The notes under the pieces: model-generated
Seen by the model: only the letters and a program-made list of their open reading frames with translations
What the model was told of the DNA's origin: nothing
The model's database searches: none
Part shown: positions 19,873 through 28,502 of the stretch, in pieces
Layout of the letters: every line of letters starts with the position of its first letter
Position numbering within the stretch: position 1 is the first letter of the stretch
Made by a program: the position numbers and the translations under genes
Source: Nostocales cyanobacterium LEGE 12452
Lineage (GTDB): Bacteria > Cyanobacteriota > Cyanobacteriia > Cyanobacteriales > Nostocaceae
Assembly (NCBI GenBank): GCA_015206945.1
Contig: JADEXV010000052.1
Coordinates: 1-37,360 of the forward strand
Reading direction: 5' to 3'
DNA length: 37,360 nt

Positions 19873-19951
19873 GACAGTTAAGACAGTTAAGACCGTTAAG
19901 CAAATAGTTAAATCAAAAATTGAAGACAGTTAAGACAGTTAAGACAGTTAA
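19873..19951 (+). repeat. Two arrays of the 9-mer GACAGTTAA
   Basis: Array 1 (19873-19899) has GACAGTTAA twice plus GACCGTTAA. Array 2 (19925-19951) has three exact copies. Each array is followed by GCARATAGTTAA, and AAATCAAAAATTGAA precedes both, so the whole is a higher-order repeat of 52 bp. Confidence 0.85.
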
Positions 19952-20315
19952 GCAGATAGTTAAAAGATTTAAGATAGTTATTAAAGAAAAAATACTAATT
20001 GTTAATTTTTTGTAACTAATGTCCATTAAGGCATCACCATTCCAAAACCGAAAAAGCGATCGCACATACTGAATTACAACCCAGCGCTAGTAAAGCTATG
20101 GTGCAATTTCGCAGCAATGTGACTAATGTGCCAGTGAAATGCTTATAAGGTTTCAAGACAGATAATTATAGGAAAATCCCAAAAGGGCTGAAAAAGGTTT
20201 CTTCTCCTACTCCTCACTAGCTTTTTCAAGCTAGCGATCAAAAAGTATTGCGATCACTTTGGCTGAAAGCTAGATAACATTAGATTCGGCGGGTTTACTG
20301 TTCGGGAGTGCCAAA

Positions 20316-21491
20316 ATGTCTAAACAGCTGGGTCAAAAAATTGCCCCTACGCCGATATCAAATGATATCAGTGTAGTGGATTTGATCGATCAATACTTCA
20401 CCGCTTACAACTCAGCGCGGTTGCGGGAAATCTGCCAACTACTGAGTCGCGATGTACTAACAGAAGGTGTCACAGTGGGAGTTAGCCTTTCCGGTGCGAT
20501 GACGCCAGCAGGATTTGGGGTTTCAGCGCTTGCACCCTTAATTCGCAACGGCTTTATTGACTGGATGATTAGCACTGGTGCAAATCTTTATCACGATATG
20601 CACTATGGTTTGGGTTTTGAACTCTTTGCTGGTAATCCGTTTTTGGATGATGTGAAACTTCGCCAAGAAGGCACGATCCGCATTTATGACATTATTTTTG
20701 GTTACGATGTGCTGCTAGAAACTGATGCGTTTATCCGCAAGATTCTCCAAGGAGAAGCGTTTCAGAAGCGGATGGGAACGGCTGAATTTCATCATTTACT
20801 AGGTAAATATGTCCGAGAAGTAGAAAAGCAATTGGGTGTGCAGCATTCCTGCTTGCTAGCTACAGCTTATGAATATGGCGTACCGATTTATACGTCTTCT
20901 CCAGGCGATAGCTCAATTGGAATGAACGTGGCAGCTTTAGCATTGGAAGGTTCGCAGCTGGTGATCGATCCATCAATTGACGTGAATGAGACAGCAGCGA
21001 TCGCATATAATGCCCGTGAATCAGGAGGTAAAAGTGCGGCTGTAATTCTTGGTGGCGGTAGCCCTAAGAACTTTTTGCTACAAACCCAACCGCAACTTCA
21101 CGAGGTTCTGGGATTGGAAGAACGAGGACACGATTACTTTGTGCAATTTACCGATGCGCGTCCAGATACAGGCGGTTTATCTGGGGCGACCCCATCGGAA
21201 GCTGTCAGTTGGGGTAAAATTGACCCGGATGAGTTACCTAACACAATCGTTTGTTATACCGATAGCACGATCGCTCTACCACTAGTGACAGCGTATGTGT
21301 TAAACAAATGCCAACCTCGTCCCCTGAAGCGTATATACGACAGGCGAGAAGCCATTTTAGATAAACTGCAAAAAGATTATCTAGCAGCCAAAACCCAACC
21401 ATCAGATCAAGTTCCAGCAGCAGTTGCTGAAAGTGCTTCACAGCAAACAGCAACTTATCCCTGTGGACGGCTGATTCCGAATACTCACTAA
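20316..21491 (+). CDS. Deoxyhypusine synthase-like protein (probable homospermidine-forming enzyme)
   Basis: 391 residues of the deoxyhypusine synthase family, which uses NAD and spermidine or putrescine to transfer an aminobutyl group to a lysine or an amine. Family blocks: [16 protein letters not shown] (51-66), STGANLYHD (86-94), [13 protein letters not shown] (192-204), [13 protein letters not shown] (241-253), and [20 protein letters not shown] (281-300) followed by Lys301, which aligns with the catalytic lysine of eukaryotic deoxyhypusine synthase. Bacteria lack eIF5A, so the cyanobacterial members are thought to make polyamines such as sym-homospermidine, common in Nostoc. The Pro/Gln-rich tail (360-391) is extra. 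Divergent from geosmin synthase. Confidence 0.85.
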   Translation: MSKQLGQKIAPTPISNDISVVDLIDQYFTAYNSARLREICQLLSRDVLTEGVTVGVSLSGAMTPAGFGVSALAPLIRNGFIDWMISTGANLYHDMHYGLGFELFAGNPFLDDVKLRQEGTIRIYDIIFGYDVLLETDAFIRKILQGEAFQKRMGTAEFHHLLGKYVREVEKQLGVQHSCLLATAYEYGVPIYTSSPGDSSIGMNVAALALEGSQLVIDPSIDVNETAAIAYNARESGGKSAAVILGGGSPKNFLLQTQPQLHEVLGLEERGHDYFVQFTDARPDTGGLSGATPSEAVSWGKIDPDELPNTIVCYTDSTIALPLVTAYVLNKCQPRPLKRIYDRREAILDKLQKDYLAAKTQPSDQVPAAVAESASQQTATYPCGRLIPNTH

Positions 21492-21591
21492 GGGGATAGG
21501 CAGGGAGCAGGGGAGAAATCAATTCAAAATTCAAAATTCAAAATTCAGAATTAAAGAACTTCTGCCTCCTGCCTCCTCTTTTCCAATGCCC
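21492..21591 (+). repeat. Spacer with AATTCAAA tandem repeats
   Basis: A short spacer between the convergent DHS-like and cyclase genes. It holds an AATTCAAA tandem run (about 21521-21552) flanked by GGCAGGGAGCAGG and CCTGCCTCC, which can pair as a weak long-range hairpin. Confidence 0.5.
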
Positions 21592-23499
21592 TCATCCTTT
21601 CCGTCCAATCAACAAATAAGTTGTCATCTTCTCTTTACCCTTAACTTCAATTTCGCCTCGTTTTTCAAATACAAATTCATCACACAAGCACTTATAAGTA
21701 TTTTCTGTAACCTGGATTTTACCAGCAATACCTTGGGATTCCATATAGCTAGCGATGTTTACTGTGTCTTTATAGAGTTCATAAGTAAACTTATTCAGAT
21801 CGATGACTTCCCCTACTACCGAACCGCTATGGATGCCGATACGGATGCTGAAATTTTGGTTATTCTCAGTATTAAATAGAGCGATCGCAGTTTGCATATC
21901 CAGTGCCATCAGAGCGATCGCTTCAGCACGATCTTGGCGGCGTGTAGGTAAACCACTAACCACCACATAACCATCGTTAATGGTTTTGATTCTCTCTAAA
22001 CTGTATCGTTCGGTGAGGCGATCGAAAACTGAGAAAATTGGGTTGAGTAGGTTCAGCAGTTGAATTGCACTCATAGAAGTAGCAATTTCGCTAAAGCCAA
22101 CGATATCTGCAAATAAAACTGTGACATCAGCAAAGTCTTTGGCAATACTAGCTGGTTGTTCTTTCAGTTCTTTAGAAATTGTGGCTGGTAAAATATTCAG
22201 CAATAAACGTTCGGTTTCTTCCTGCTGATGGCGCAACGCTTTTTCTGCTGCTAGTCGTTGGGTGACATTGCGAAAAATGCCGCGAATCGCAGTTGGATGA
22301 CCTTCGACAAATTTACAATTAATATTACCTTCTAGAAAGATTGTTTGACCGTCTTTAGTAACGAATGTGGCCGTTACTTGCCCAAGCTTTTCTCCTGATA
22401 AAACACGATAAAATCTTTGCAAACAGTGTTGTTTAAACTCTGGATGTATAATATCAAAAACACTCATATTTGCAATTTCAGCTTCGCTATATCCCAAAGT
22501 TTCTCGCCATGCACGATTGACATACAAAAAACGACCAGATGGATTGACGCATTGAATCAAGTCATTAGCATTTTCAAATAAATCTCGATATCGTTCTTCA
22601 CTTTCTACAAGAGCATCTTCTGCTTGTTTGCGTTTAATAAATTGGGCAATTTGGCTACCAATAGAACCCATCATTTGCAATAGGTCTTTATCTTTTGGTT
22701 GTAAGTCCCGGCTAAAGAAAACCATTACTCCTAAGATTTCACTATCGTCTAAAATGGGGAAGCCAAAAGCTGCCTGCAATCCAGCCTCCGCAGCCGGTTG
22801 CGATCGCCTTTGATCTCCATCTACTGTGATATCTTTAATCCACAAAGGCAAACGTCTGATCCAAATTCGACCAGGTAAGCCAACACTAGGTGTATAAGTC
22901 GTTTGCCAGGTGATTGCTTTAAACTCTCGGACAGAAACTAATCGACTTGACCAAATTTCCACACACCTGAGTACTGCATTTAGACTATCTCCTTCTACCG
23001 AAGTGCCAATATATTGGCTTGGTGTCCAAAGTTCACCTAAATCCCATCCCAAATTTTGACAAATCGACTGCAAAATTTGTGGAATTCCCTGCTTTATGCT
23101 CTGTGATTCTGATAATATACGAGTAATAGAATACTGGGCACTTGTACGCTGTTCCCGACGTTGCCAAGCAGTAATATCCCGACCAATGTAGACAATATCT
23201 TCAAGTCCTTCTGTTTTTTTGGGAATCACTGAGCAAGAAAAAGCAATCAACAGTTTTTCTCTAGTTTTTGTTCGACAAACTACTTCTAGATTATGGGAAT
23301 TACGCTTTAAATAAGAACGTTGATAAATAGTTTTAATTAAAAGTTGATCCTCATCAATGATTAGTGATATTGGTTGATTTATTAATTCTTCTTCTTCAAA
23401 ACCAAATAATTGTTGGGCAGCACGATTGACTTTTTTTATTTTTCCTGAATTACTGGTGACTAACAAAGCATCTGCCATTGAAGTAATGACTTGTTCCAT
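21592..23499 (-). CDS. PAS-GAF-PAS-class III adenylate/guanylate cyclase
   Basis: A 635-residue soluble signalling protein: PAS (about 1-115), GAF (about 125-290), second PAS (about 300-420), a short coiled helix (RHQQEETERLLLNILP) and a class III nucleotide cyclase domain (about 445-635). Both metal-binding aspartates are present (Asp465 in LFADIVGFS, Asp509 in KTINDGY), as are Lys505 and Asp578 of the purine-recognition pair, which suggests ATP, and the transition-state Asn581. The usual transition-state Arg is Tyr585 (NIASYME instead of NxASRME), and KDTV replaces the common GDTV. Activity may be weak, or need a partner. It would make cAMP, and it sits near two genes with cNMP-binding-like domains, but convergent neighbours separate it from the geosmin operon. 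Confidence 0.9.
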   Translation of the reverse strand: MEQVITSMADALLVTSNSGKIKKVNRAAQQLFGFEEEELINQPISLIIDEDQLLIKTIYQRSYLKRNSHNLEVVCRTKTREKLLIAFSCSVIPKKTEGLEDIVYIGRDITAWQRREQRTSAQYSITRILSESQSIKQGIPQILQSICQNLGWDLGELWTPSQYIGTSVEGDSLNAVLRCVEIWSSRLVSVREFKAITWQTTYTPSVGLPGRIWIRRLPLWIKDITVDGDQRRSQPAAEAGLQAAFGFPILDDSEILGVMVFFSRDLQPKDKDLLQMMGSIGSQIAQFIKRKQAEDALVESEERYRDLFENANDLIQCVNPSGRFLYVNRAWRETLGYSEAEIANMSVFDIIHPEFKQHCLQRFYRVLSGEKLGQVTATFVTKDGQTIFLEGNINCKFVEGHPTAIRGIFRNVTQRLAAEKALRHQQEETERLLLNILPATISKELKEQPASIAKDFADVTVLFADIVGFSEIATSMSAIQLLNLLNPIFSVFDRLTERYSLERIKTINDGYVVVSGLPTRRQDRAEAIALMALDMQTAIALFNTENNQNFSIRIGIHSGSVVGEVIDLNKFTYELYKDTVNIASYMESQGIAGKIQVTENTYKCLCDEFVFEKRGEIEVKGKEKMTTYLLIGRKG

Positions 23500-24154
23500 G
23501 TAATTAATGTTTGATTAATATACAAGCCTATTTTTCCAAAATTTATAGAATTTACTATTACTCATTTTTCTACTAAGTTTATAGTACTTGATTAAGCGTG
23601 CTATGTTTTACATCAATCGAGTATAGTTGAGCAAAAACGACTAGTTCGCTGTGACGGAAATTTGCCTACCTTTAACAAGTTGTTCAGAGCAACTTATCTA
23701 GTTAATTGAGATAGTAGCTAGATTTTCGTCGTACTGTACTAGTGTAATGTCTAAGTTAGTACAAGAGGTTTGGTAATAAGCACTTTAGTCCTTACTACAA
23801 ACTTGCTTACCCAATTTAAGCTAAATAGGCTTGATTAATATTTTTAATATACTTCTTTTGGAGGATTGACAATTTAATATAATGTTGGCGTTTGAGTAGA
23901 TTATCGTTAACAGTTGCCTTCATGTTTAATTTTAATCTTATGTGGTATTTTACAAAACAGCGAATTAGATAAGTATTTCAACCAAATATTGCCGTAAACA
24001 CTTTTCATTAGTTTCGCTATCTTGAAAGTTAATTTTTAAGTATAGTGCGATCGCTACCATCTGGGAAATTTGAAACCCGTCACTTTGTAAGAGAGTGGTG
24101 AGTCTGTAGCTAGGTTCCCGCCACTCTCTTATTCTTCAATTCCATCAATGAAGT
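23500..24154. other. Intergenic region with a diverged dispersed repeat and a hairpin
   Basis: A 655-bp AT-rich spacer. It contains dispersed repeat copy B (23778-23812) and an inverted repeat AAGAGAGTGG (24089-24098) / CCACTCTCTT (24121-24130) 24 bp past the stop of the exported-protein gene, a plausible transcription end though without a T-run. No ORF supported. Confidence 0.5.
23778..23812 (+). repeat. Dispersed intergenic repeat, copy B
   Basis: AAGCACTTTAGTCCTT followed by ACTACAAACTTGCTTACCC matches 3677-3714 with a few changes, including one that breaks the hairpin stem. Confidence 0.55.
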
Positions 24155-25300
24155 TTATGATTGCGCGCTGGCTACGATTTGATTCCAGGCTTGGACTGCT
24201 GTTTGTAAATTCTTTGGTAGGTTATTTTGAGAAATATCATTATATTGAACCGTGCCTTCTTGGCTGGTGAGCGTATAGGTGATATAATCAGCAGCACCAC
24301 TGGGGGCTGGGTAACTCAAATTCCGAAATTTACTAAATTGAGAACGTTTTAGCGATCGCACAAATTCTTGTACCTGTTGTACAGAAACACGGCGAACACT
24401 ACGCTCCGAATCATTAGCATCACCAATCCGCACGCGAATCAGTCGCCCATCTTTGAGTAAAACAGTCTCGTAGGTTCTGCCAGCAAGACCCCCACTGGAG
24501 ATTTGGCGAAATACTATATCTCGATCTAATGGTGGTGGTAACTCACTAACTGGAATTTGCACAGGGGACAATGTACTGTTGTTAGCTTTTTCATTCAGCC
24601 TGATTGCTGAACCTGTCTGATTGGTGTGATAAACTAATGTTTGGCCAACCGCACCGACAACCACCCGCCAGCCACTGTCTATAGCCTCGGTACAATTTTC
24701 ATCAGGACGTGGTAGGCTCAAACAACCATTACTCCAAGTTTGCTGTTGAGCCTCAATAATAGTTAACTGAGAAATTGGCTGTTGCAAACGTCTGGATGCG
24801 GCTTGTAAAACCGCATTTTTTACAGATGTGGGTAATTTATTTGGCAGATTTTCTGAGGGAGTATTTGCCGAAGCTAAACGTAGCGATCGCCCATTATTAT
24901 TGGTATGATAAACCCAGTTTTGTTTGCCATTAGATACCACAATCCGCCAACCAGGAACTAAGGCTTGGGTACAGAATTCATCAGCTTGAGGCAGTTCCAA
25001 ACAACCATTGCGCCAAGTCTGTTGATTGTAGTCAATAATTTGCAGTTGTCTAGTAAAAATTCCCTGCCTGCGCGCTAAATCTCGCAGTACCGCCTTAGCT
25101 ACTGGACGTGGCAAGCGGTTCGGTTTAATATTGTCTTTGAGAACTTCATTGTTTGTTTCTAGAGAAAAGTTTGCAGAAGCGCCCGTCGCACTTTTGATAA
25201 CTGTTAAACCGCTAGCAACAGATAAAATTCCAGTCAAAATCAAAGCAGTGAAAATTCGCGTTTGATTGGTGTTAAAGTAGTTTTTTCGCATGATTTTCAT
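24155..25300 (-). CDS. Exported protein with two Cys-pair repeat modules and an emfourin-like C-terminal domain
   Basis: 381 residues from the ATG at 25300; the upstream extension begins at TTG. An N-terminal signal peptide (hydrophobic IFTALILTGILSVASGLTVI, cleavage plausible after GASA near residue 43) points to export. Two repeats follow, at about 63-144 and 156-235, each with a QQTWxNGCLxLPxxDExCT core (Cys100/110 and Cys194/203, probably disulfides), GWRxVV and VYHTNxxG. The C-terminal 120 residues (ISSGGLAGRTYETVLLKDGR, then AADYITYTL) resemble the fold pattern of emfourin, an inhibitor of protealysin-type metalloproteases; this is a tentative match. No named family is certain. Monocistronic. 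Confidence 0.7.
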   Translation of the reverse strand: MKIMRKNYFNTNQTRIFTALILTGILSVASGLTVIKSATGASANFSLETNNEVLKDNIKPNRLPRPVAKAVLRDLARRQGIFTRQLQIIDYNQQTWRNGCLELPQADEFCTQALVPGWRIVVSNGKQNWVYHTNNNGRSLRLASANTPSENLPNKLPTSVKNAVLQAASRRLQQPISQLTIIEAQQQTWSNGCLSLPRPDENCTEAIDSGWRVVVGAVGQTLVYHTNQTGSAIRLNEKANNSTLSPVQIPVSELPPPLDRDIVFRQISSGGLAGRTYETVLLKDGRLIRVRIGDANDSERSVRRVSVQQVQEFVRSLKRSQFSKFRNLSYPAPSGAADYITYTLTSQEGTVQYNDISQNNLPKNLQTAVQAWNQIVASAQS

Positions 25301-25639
25301 AGTAAAATAGAACAAATAAATAGTATTCAGCTACTAATAAGATAGTAAAGTACATAATTCCAGAACTTCATTATCTGGAATTAGTTTAGTCTCTACATTC
25401 TGAAACAGATATAGAGACAGACGCTGATGTAATGATTGTTTGTTCCTTATAGCAATTCTGGTTGAAGAATAATTCAGGTGGATACTCTGCGGGATCTTGC
25501 TACAGACCCGCCACTGATAGCGCAGCGTTAGCGAGTCTGCGAGCGTCTTGAAAACCACTAAATCTTCTCTTTCAGAAACGTTACACAAATGATTTAGTGG
25601 GGATTTTAAACCCTCTTATTCATCCGCCAGCCGAGAGAA
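25301..25639. other. Intergenic region with short repeats
   Basis: 339 bp. It contains a G+C-rich GCGCAGCGTTAGCGAGTCTG repeat-like stretch (about 25520-25550) and an inverted repeat CCACTAAATC (25555-25564) / GATTTAGTGG (25591-25600). An 84-codon frame across it is made of these repeats and is not called. Confidence 0.45.
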
Positions 25640-26707
25640 TTAATTCTGGATTCTGACTCCTGACTCCTGAATCCTGTTTGATAAATCCATCAAATTTGCC
25701 AGCTTGTAAACTACTCGCGCTCCAACATTACCATCCCACTCCGCATCACCGACTTCGCAGATATCAAAGCCAATAATTTTTCTTCCACTATTGACCAATT
25801 CTCTGAACAGACAAAAAGCTTGCTCTAATTCCAACCCACCTGGAACAGGAGTACCCGTACTCGGACAGAGTTTTGGATCTAAACCATCTACATCAAAGCT
25901 AATATAAACATATTCAGGTAAATGACTAATAATTTCTCGGCATAAATCAATCCAAGTTGTGCCAGAGTAAAGCTTTTGCTTAATAGCTGGGTCGTAATAA
26001 GCAATAATACGACGATCAGATTGGTCAATCATTTGCACTTCATCATGACTAATATCACGCAAACCTACCTGCACTAATTTAGAAATTTGCGGTATTTTCA
26101 TCGCATTAAACATAATCGACGCATGAGAAAACTCAAATCCCTCATAAGCATCACGTAAATCTGCATGGGCATCAATGTGCAAAATGCCATAGTTTGGGTA
26201 TTTAGCCGCTAATGCTTGGAAATAACCTAAAGGCGAACTGTGATCTCCACCTATGACTGCAACTCGCTTACCATTATTAATTGCAGCCTGACAATTTTCA
26301 AACAGCCATTGATTGACCTGTTGACCAGCCTGATTAATTTCTGCCAGCACAGATGTTAAATCTGGTGTATCTGAAACTTGTTTACCTTCGGCTAATCGCT
26401 CAATAATTTTTGCTGCCAAAGCGCGGTAATATGTGTTCTTCTCTAAAATATCTTGGGGAATTTCTTCCATAAAAATTCCCTGCTTCCAACCATCAGGGTG
26501 ATCAAAATCGAACAAATCTAATTGAGTCGAAGCATCTAGAATTCTCTGTGGGCCATTAGCAGTGCCAGCACCATAGGAAACAGTGACTTCCCACGGCACA
26601 CCAAAAACAATCAAGTTTGCAGACTCATAATCGCAGGGCAAACCTAAGAGGTTGCCATTTATTTCACCTACGCTGCTGGGATTGTAGTCTTTTAATTGAT
26701 TACTCAT
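25640..26707 (-). CDS. Arginase/agmatinase family ureohydrolase
   Basis: 355 residues from the ATG at 26707 (MSNQLKDYNPSSV); the 22-residue upstream extension is basic and unlikely to be real. The binuclear metal-site motifs are complete: GGDHSSP, LHIDAHADLRD and ISFDVDGLDP, with the family CPSTGTPVPGGL loop. An insert of about 60 residues (KNTYYRALAAKIIERLAEGK to NQWLFENCQ) precedes the GGDH motif. Candidate activities are agmatine to putrescine plus urea, or guanidine hydrolysis, a nickel-dependent activity shown for a cyanobacterial member of this family (Synechocystis GdmH). Sequence alone does not decide. A putrescine-forming enzyme would fit with the homospermidine-type gene 5 kb away. 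Confidence 0.9.
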   Translation of the reverse strand: MSNQLKDYNPSSVGEINGNLLGLPCDYESANLIVFGVPWEVTVSYGAGTANGPQRILDASTQLDLFDFDHPDGWKQGIFMEEIPQDILEKNTYYRALAAKIIERLAEGKQVSDTPDLTSVLAEINQAGQQVNQWLFENCQAAINNGKRVAVIGGDHSSPLGYFQALAAKYPNYGILHIDAHADLRDAYEGFEFSHASIMFNAMKIPQISKLVQVGLRDISHDEVQMIDQSDRRIIAYYDPAIKQKLYSGTTWIDLCREIISHLPEYVYISFDVDGLDPKLCPSTGTPVPGGLELEQAFCLFRELVNSGRKIIGFDICEVGDAEWDGNVGARVVYKLANLMDLSNRIQESGVRIQN

Positions 26708-26899
26708 TGAGTATCTTCTGGATTTACGTGGATAGACAGCACGCCGCCTAGTTGACATCTGCATTGTAATCAAAATTTTTCACAGGCGGTAAACTGCTTC
26801 AAGGTATGAACACGAAAAACCCACGAATATACAGCTTACTTCAGCATAGTTTATAGGGTACAAGGAATAGTTTCTCTTTCCTATGCTTTTGTTAACTCC

Positions 26900-27199
26900 C
26901 TACTCAATCCGCTTAACCTCAAATCCTCGCAACCCTTCCGGTTCCTCATATTCAACCACAACATCTTTAACCATAGCAGCAGGCGGCCCAGAGTGGCACC
27001 AGCGAACCATATTATCTACAACCTCTCGCGTCCCTTCAAAAACTGCCTCTACTCGATTATCGGGGAGATTCCGCACCCAACCGCTTAATCCCAATTGCCT
27101 AGCTGTATCGACCGTGGAATAGCGATAACCCACTCCTTGGACTCGGCCAGAAATGAATATATGGGCGCGGATAATCGGCAGTGCTGTAGAATTCTGCAT
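26900..27199 (-). CDS. acyP: Acylphosphatase
   Basis: A 99-residue enzyme that hydrolyses acyl phosphates such as carbamoyl or acetyl phosphate. The catalytic signature GRVQGVGYR (18-26) carries Arg26, and the second catalytic residue Asn44 lies in GLSGWVRNLPDNRVEAVFEG. The ending GFEVKRIE is typical. Full length and intact. It stands alone on the minus strand. Confidence 0.95.
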   Translation of the reverse strand: MQNSTALPIIRAHIFISGRVQGVGYRYSTVDTARQLGLSGWVRNLPDNRVEAVFEGTREVVDNMVRWCHSGPPAAMVKDVVVEYEEPEGLRGFEVKRIE

Positions 27200-27277
27200 A
27201 GACTGGTCTAATCTTTACGATTTCCAGTCTATCTAGTTTGTGTATACACAACCTGTTTTTAACTCCAACTCGCAAAA

Positions 27278-27556
27278 TTAATCCCGCTCTTCGTCATCGT
27301 CATCATCATCGCCGCGATTTCTGTACTGGCGGTCATCGTCATCATCATCGCCGCGATTTCTGTACTGGCGGTCATCGTCATCATCACCGCGATGTCTGTA
27401 TTGGCGGTCATCGTCATCATCGCCGCGATGTCTGTACTGGCGGTCATCGTCATCATCGCCGCGATGTCTGTACTGGCGATCGCGATTATCCCATTCTTCA
27501 TCACGTTGTTTCTGCTTGCCACCGACTATATTTCTGAACATATCCTCTATTCCCAT
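27278..27556 (-). CDS. Asp/Arg-rich tandem-repeat protein of unknown function
   Basis: 92 residues from the ATG at 27556, fixed by a perfect AGGAGG (27563-27568) six bases upstream. A short helix (MGIEDMFRNIVGGKQKQRDE) is followed by five head-to-tail units of the form DRQYR[H/N]RGDDDD (residues 26-88; three of 12 and two of 13 residues) and the end EERD. Alternating strongly basic and strongly acidic blocks predict a disordered polyampholyte that could bind divalent metal or nucleic acid. The 36-39-bp DNA repeats make it prone to copy-number change. No family is recognised. The excellent ribosome-binding site argues that it is translated. Confidence 0.7.
   Translation of the reverse strand: MGIEDMFRNIVGGKQKQRDEEWDNRDRQYRHRGDDDDDRQYRHRGDDDDDRQYRHRGDDDDDRQYRNRGDDDDDDRQYRNRGDDDDDDEERD
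27298..27486 (-). repeat. Coding minisatellite, five units of 36-39 bp
   Basis: Five near-identical units, readable on the plus strand as repeats of CGGTCATCGTCATCATCGCC and its neighbours. Units differ by one GAC codon and a His/Asn change (ATG/ATT on the plus strand). Confidence 0.9.
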
Positions 27557-27780
27557 AATTTTCCTCCTGAGTTGACGAATCTCTTTATTTGGGGTCACTT
27601 TAGTAGTTTGTCTAATGGTTGTAGCGGATAAATCTTCCAGCAGGTATAGATAAAAATAAAATTATCCCCTTCTTTGGGAGTGTCGCAAAGTAGTGATAAA
27701 GTATTTTTCACTACCTCCTAACTGTAGTGAATTTAATTAATTCAGTAGTCAGGTTTTCAACTTAGAATTTTGAATTGCTT

Positions 27781-28158
27781 ATGTCTAACCTGCCACCACT
27801 CAATACAGAAACAATTTGGGCAATTCTTGACGATAAACTTGATGATGCCACAGTCAACCAGTTGCTATGGCATTATTTAGGCTATCGTTATGATTCCTTA
27901 ACTGCACAATGGGACACCAGCCTAGTTGCACCAGAATGGCAAGATGAGTACCCACAACCACCAGATTTTCTTGAATCTCGCCCCGCAACTGTCAAGTTGA
28001 CTCGTTCCATTCCTGCTGAAAATAAACAAATGCTAAAAGAAAAACTGGGTTTCAAAGGTTACAAAATTGGGGAATTTGGACCTCGGCAAACTCGCAGGGC
28101 AACAGCGGCGAATTGGTTGTTAAGTTATCTGCAACAAACTAATAATAAAAAAGAGTAA
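27781..28158 (+). CDS. DUF1823 family protein
   Basis: 125 residues from the ATG at 27781 (MSNLPPLNTETIW). Cyanobacterial/plant DUF1823 pattern: IWAILDDKLDDATVNQLLWH, YLGYRYD, VAPEWQDEYPQPPDFLESRP, ATVKLTRSIPAENKQMLKEK and TRRATAANWLLSYL. Soluble and basic at the C-terminus; function not established. Followed by a strong hairpin at 28165-28209. Confidence 0.8.
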   Translation: MSNLPPLNTETIWAILDDKLDDATVNQLLWHYLGYRYDSLTAQWDTSLVAPEWQDEYPQPPDFLESRPATVKLTRSIPAENKQMLKEKLGFKGYKIGEFGPRQTRRATAANWLLSYLQQTNNKKE

Positions 28159-28164
28159 TCTTGC

Positions 28165-28209
28165 AGTAGATATTTGGTAAAAAATATTCTATTTCACCAA
28201 ATATCTACT
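28165..28209 (+). terminator. Terminator-like hairpin after the DUF1823 gene
   Basis: AGTAGATATTTGGT (28165-28178) pairs perfectly with ACCAAATATCTACT (28196-28209), a 14-bp stem with a 17-nt AT-rich loop, 7 bp past the stop codon. The downstream sequence (TGTTTGAATATT) is only moderately T-rich. The remaining spacer up to 28502 is very AT-rich and shows no gene. Confidence 0.6.
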
Positions 28210-28502
28210 TGTTTGAATATTACAACAACTATTGTTTTATTTAATAGTTTTTTCCAGTTATATGCATTTTTTTAAAAAGTATTACTTTTTTATACATCTA
28301 GTAAACCCGTATTTTAGTCAAGAACTAAATACTATAAACAGTCAAAAATAAAAAAAACACAGTTAAGTTTTATAAAAAAAATTATAAATTATTCCTCAAG
28401 ATAGAAGCACTCGCGATCTAATTATTTCTCTAGAGCTATTTGCAAATTCAATTGAGCATCAGAGAATATTTCTATCAACCCTTGATATTAAACACACGTT
28501 CT

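Noticed and set aside
19873..19951. Plasmid-type iterons/replication origin
   Set aside because: No replication initiator gene nearby and the setting is chromosomal; the 9-mers are kept only as a repeat or possible regulator array.
25334..25588. 84-codon minus-strand frame
   Set aside because: Made largely of short intergenic repeats and an inverted repeat.
27298..27486. CRISPR array
   Set aside because: Regular repeats, but there are no unique spacers; the units are contiguous and in frame in a gene.
27238..27537. His/Arg-rich plus-strand frame (HRHHHRRDFCTGG repeats)
   Set aside because: Antisense of the Asp/Arg repeat gene; only the minus-strand frame has a proper AGGAGG-ATG start.
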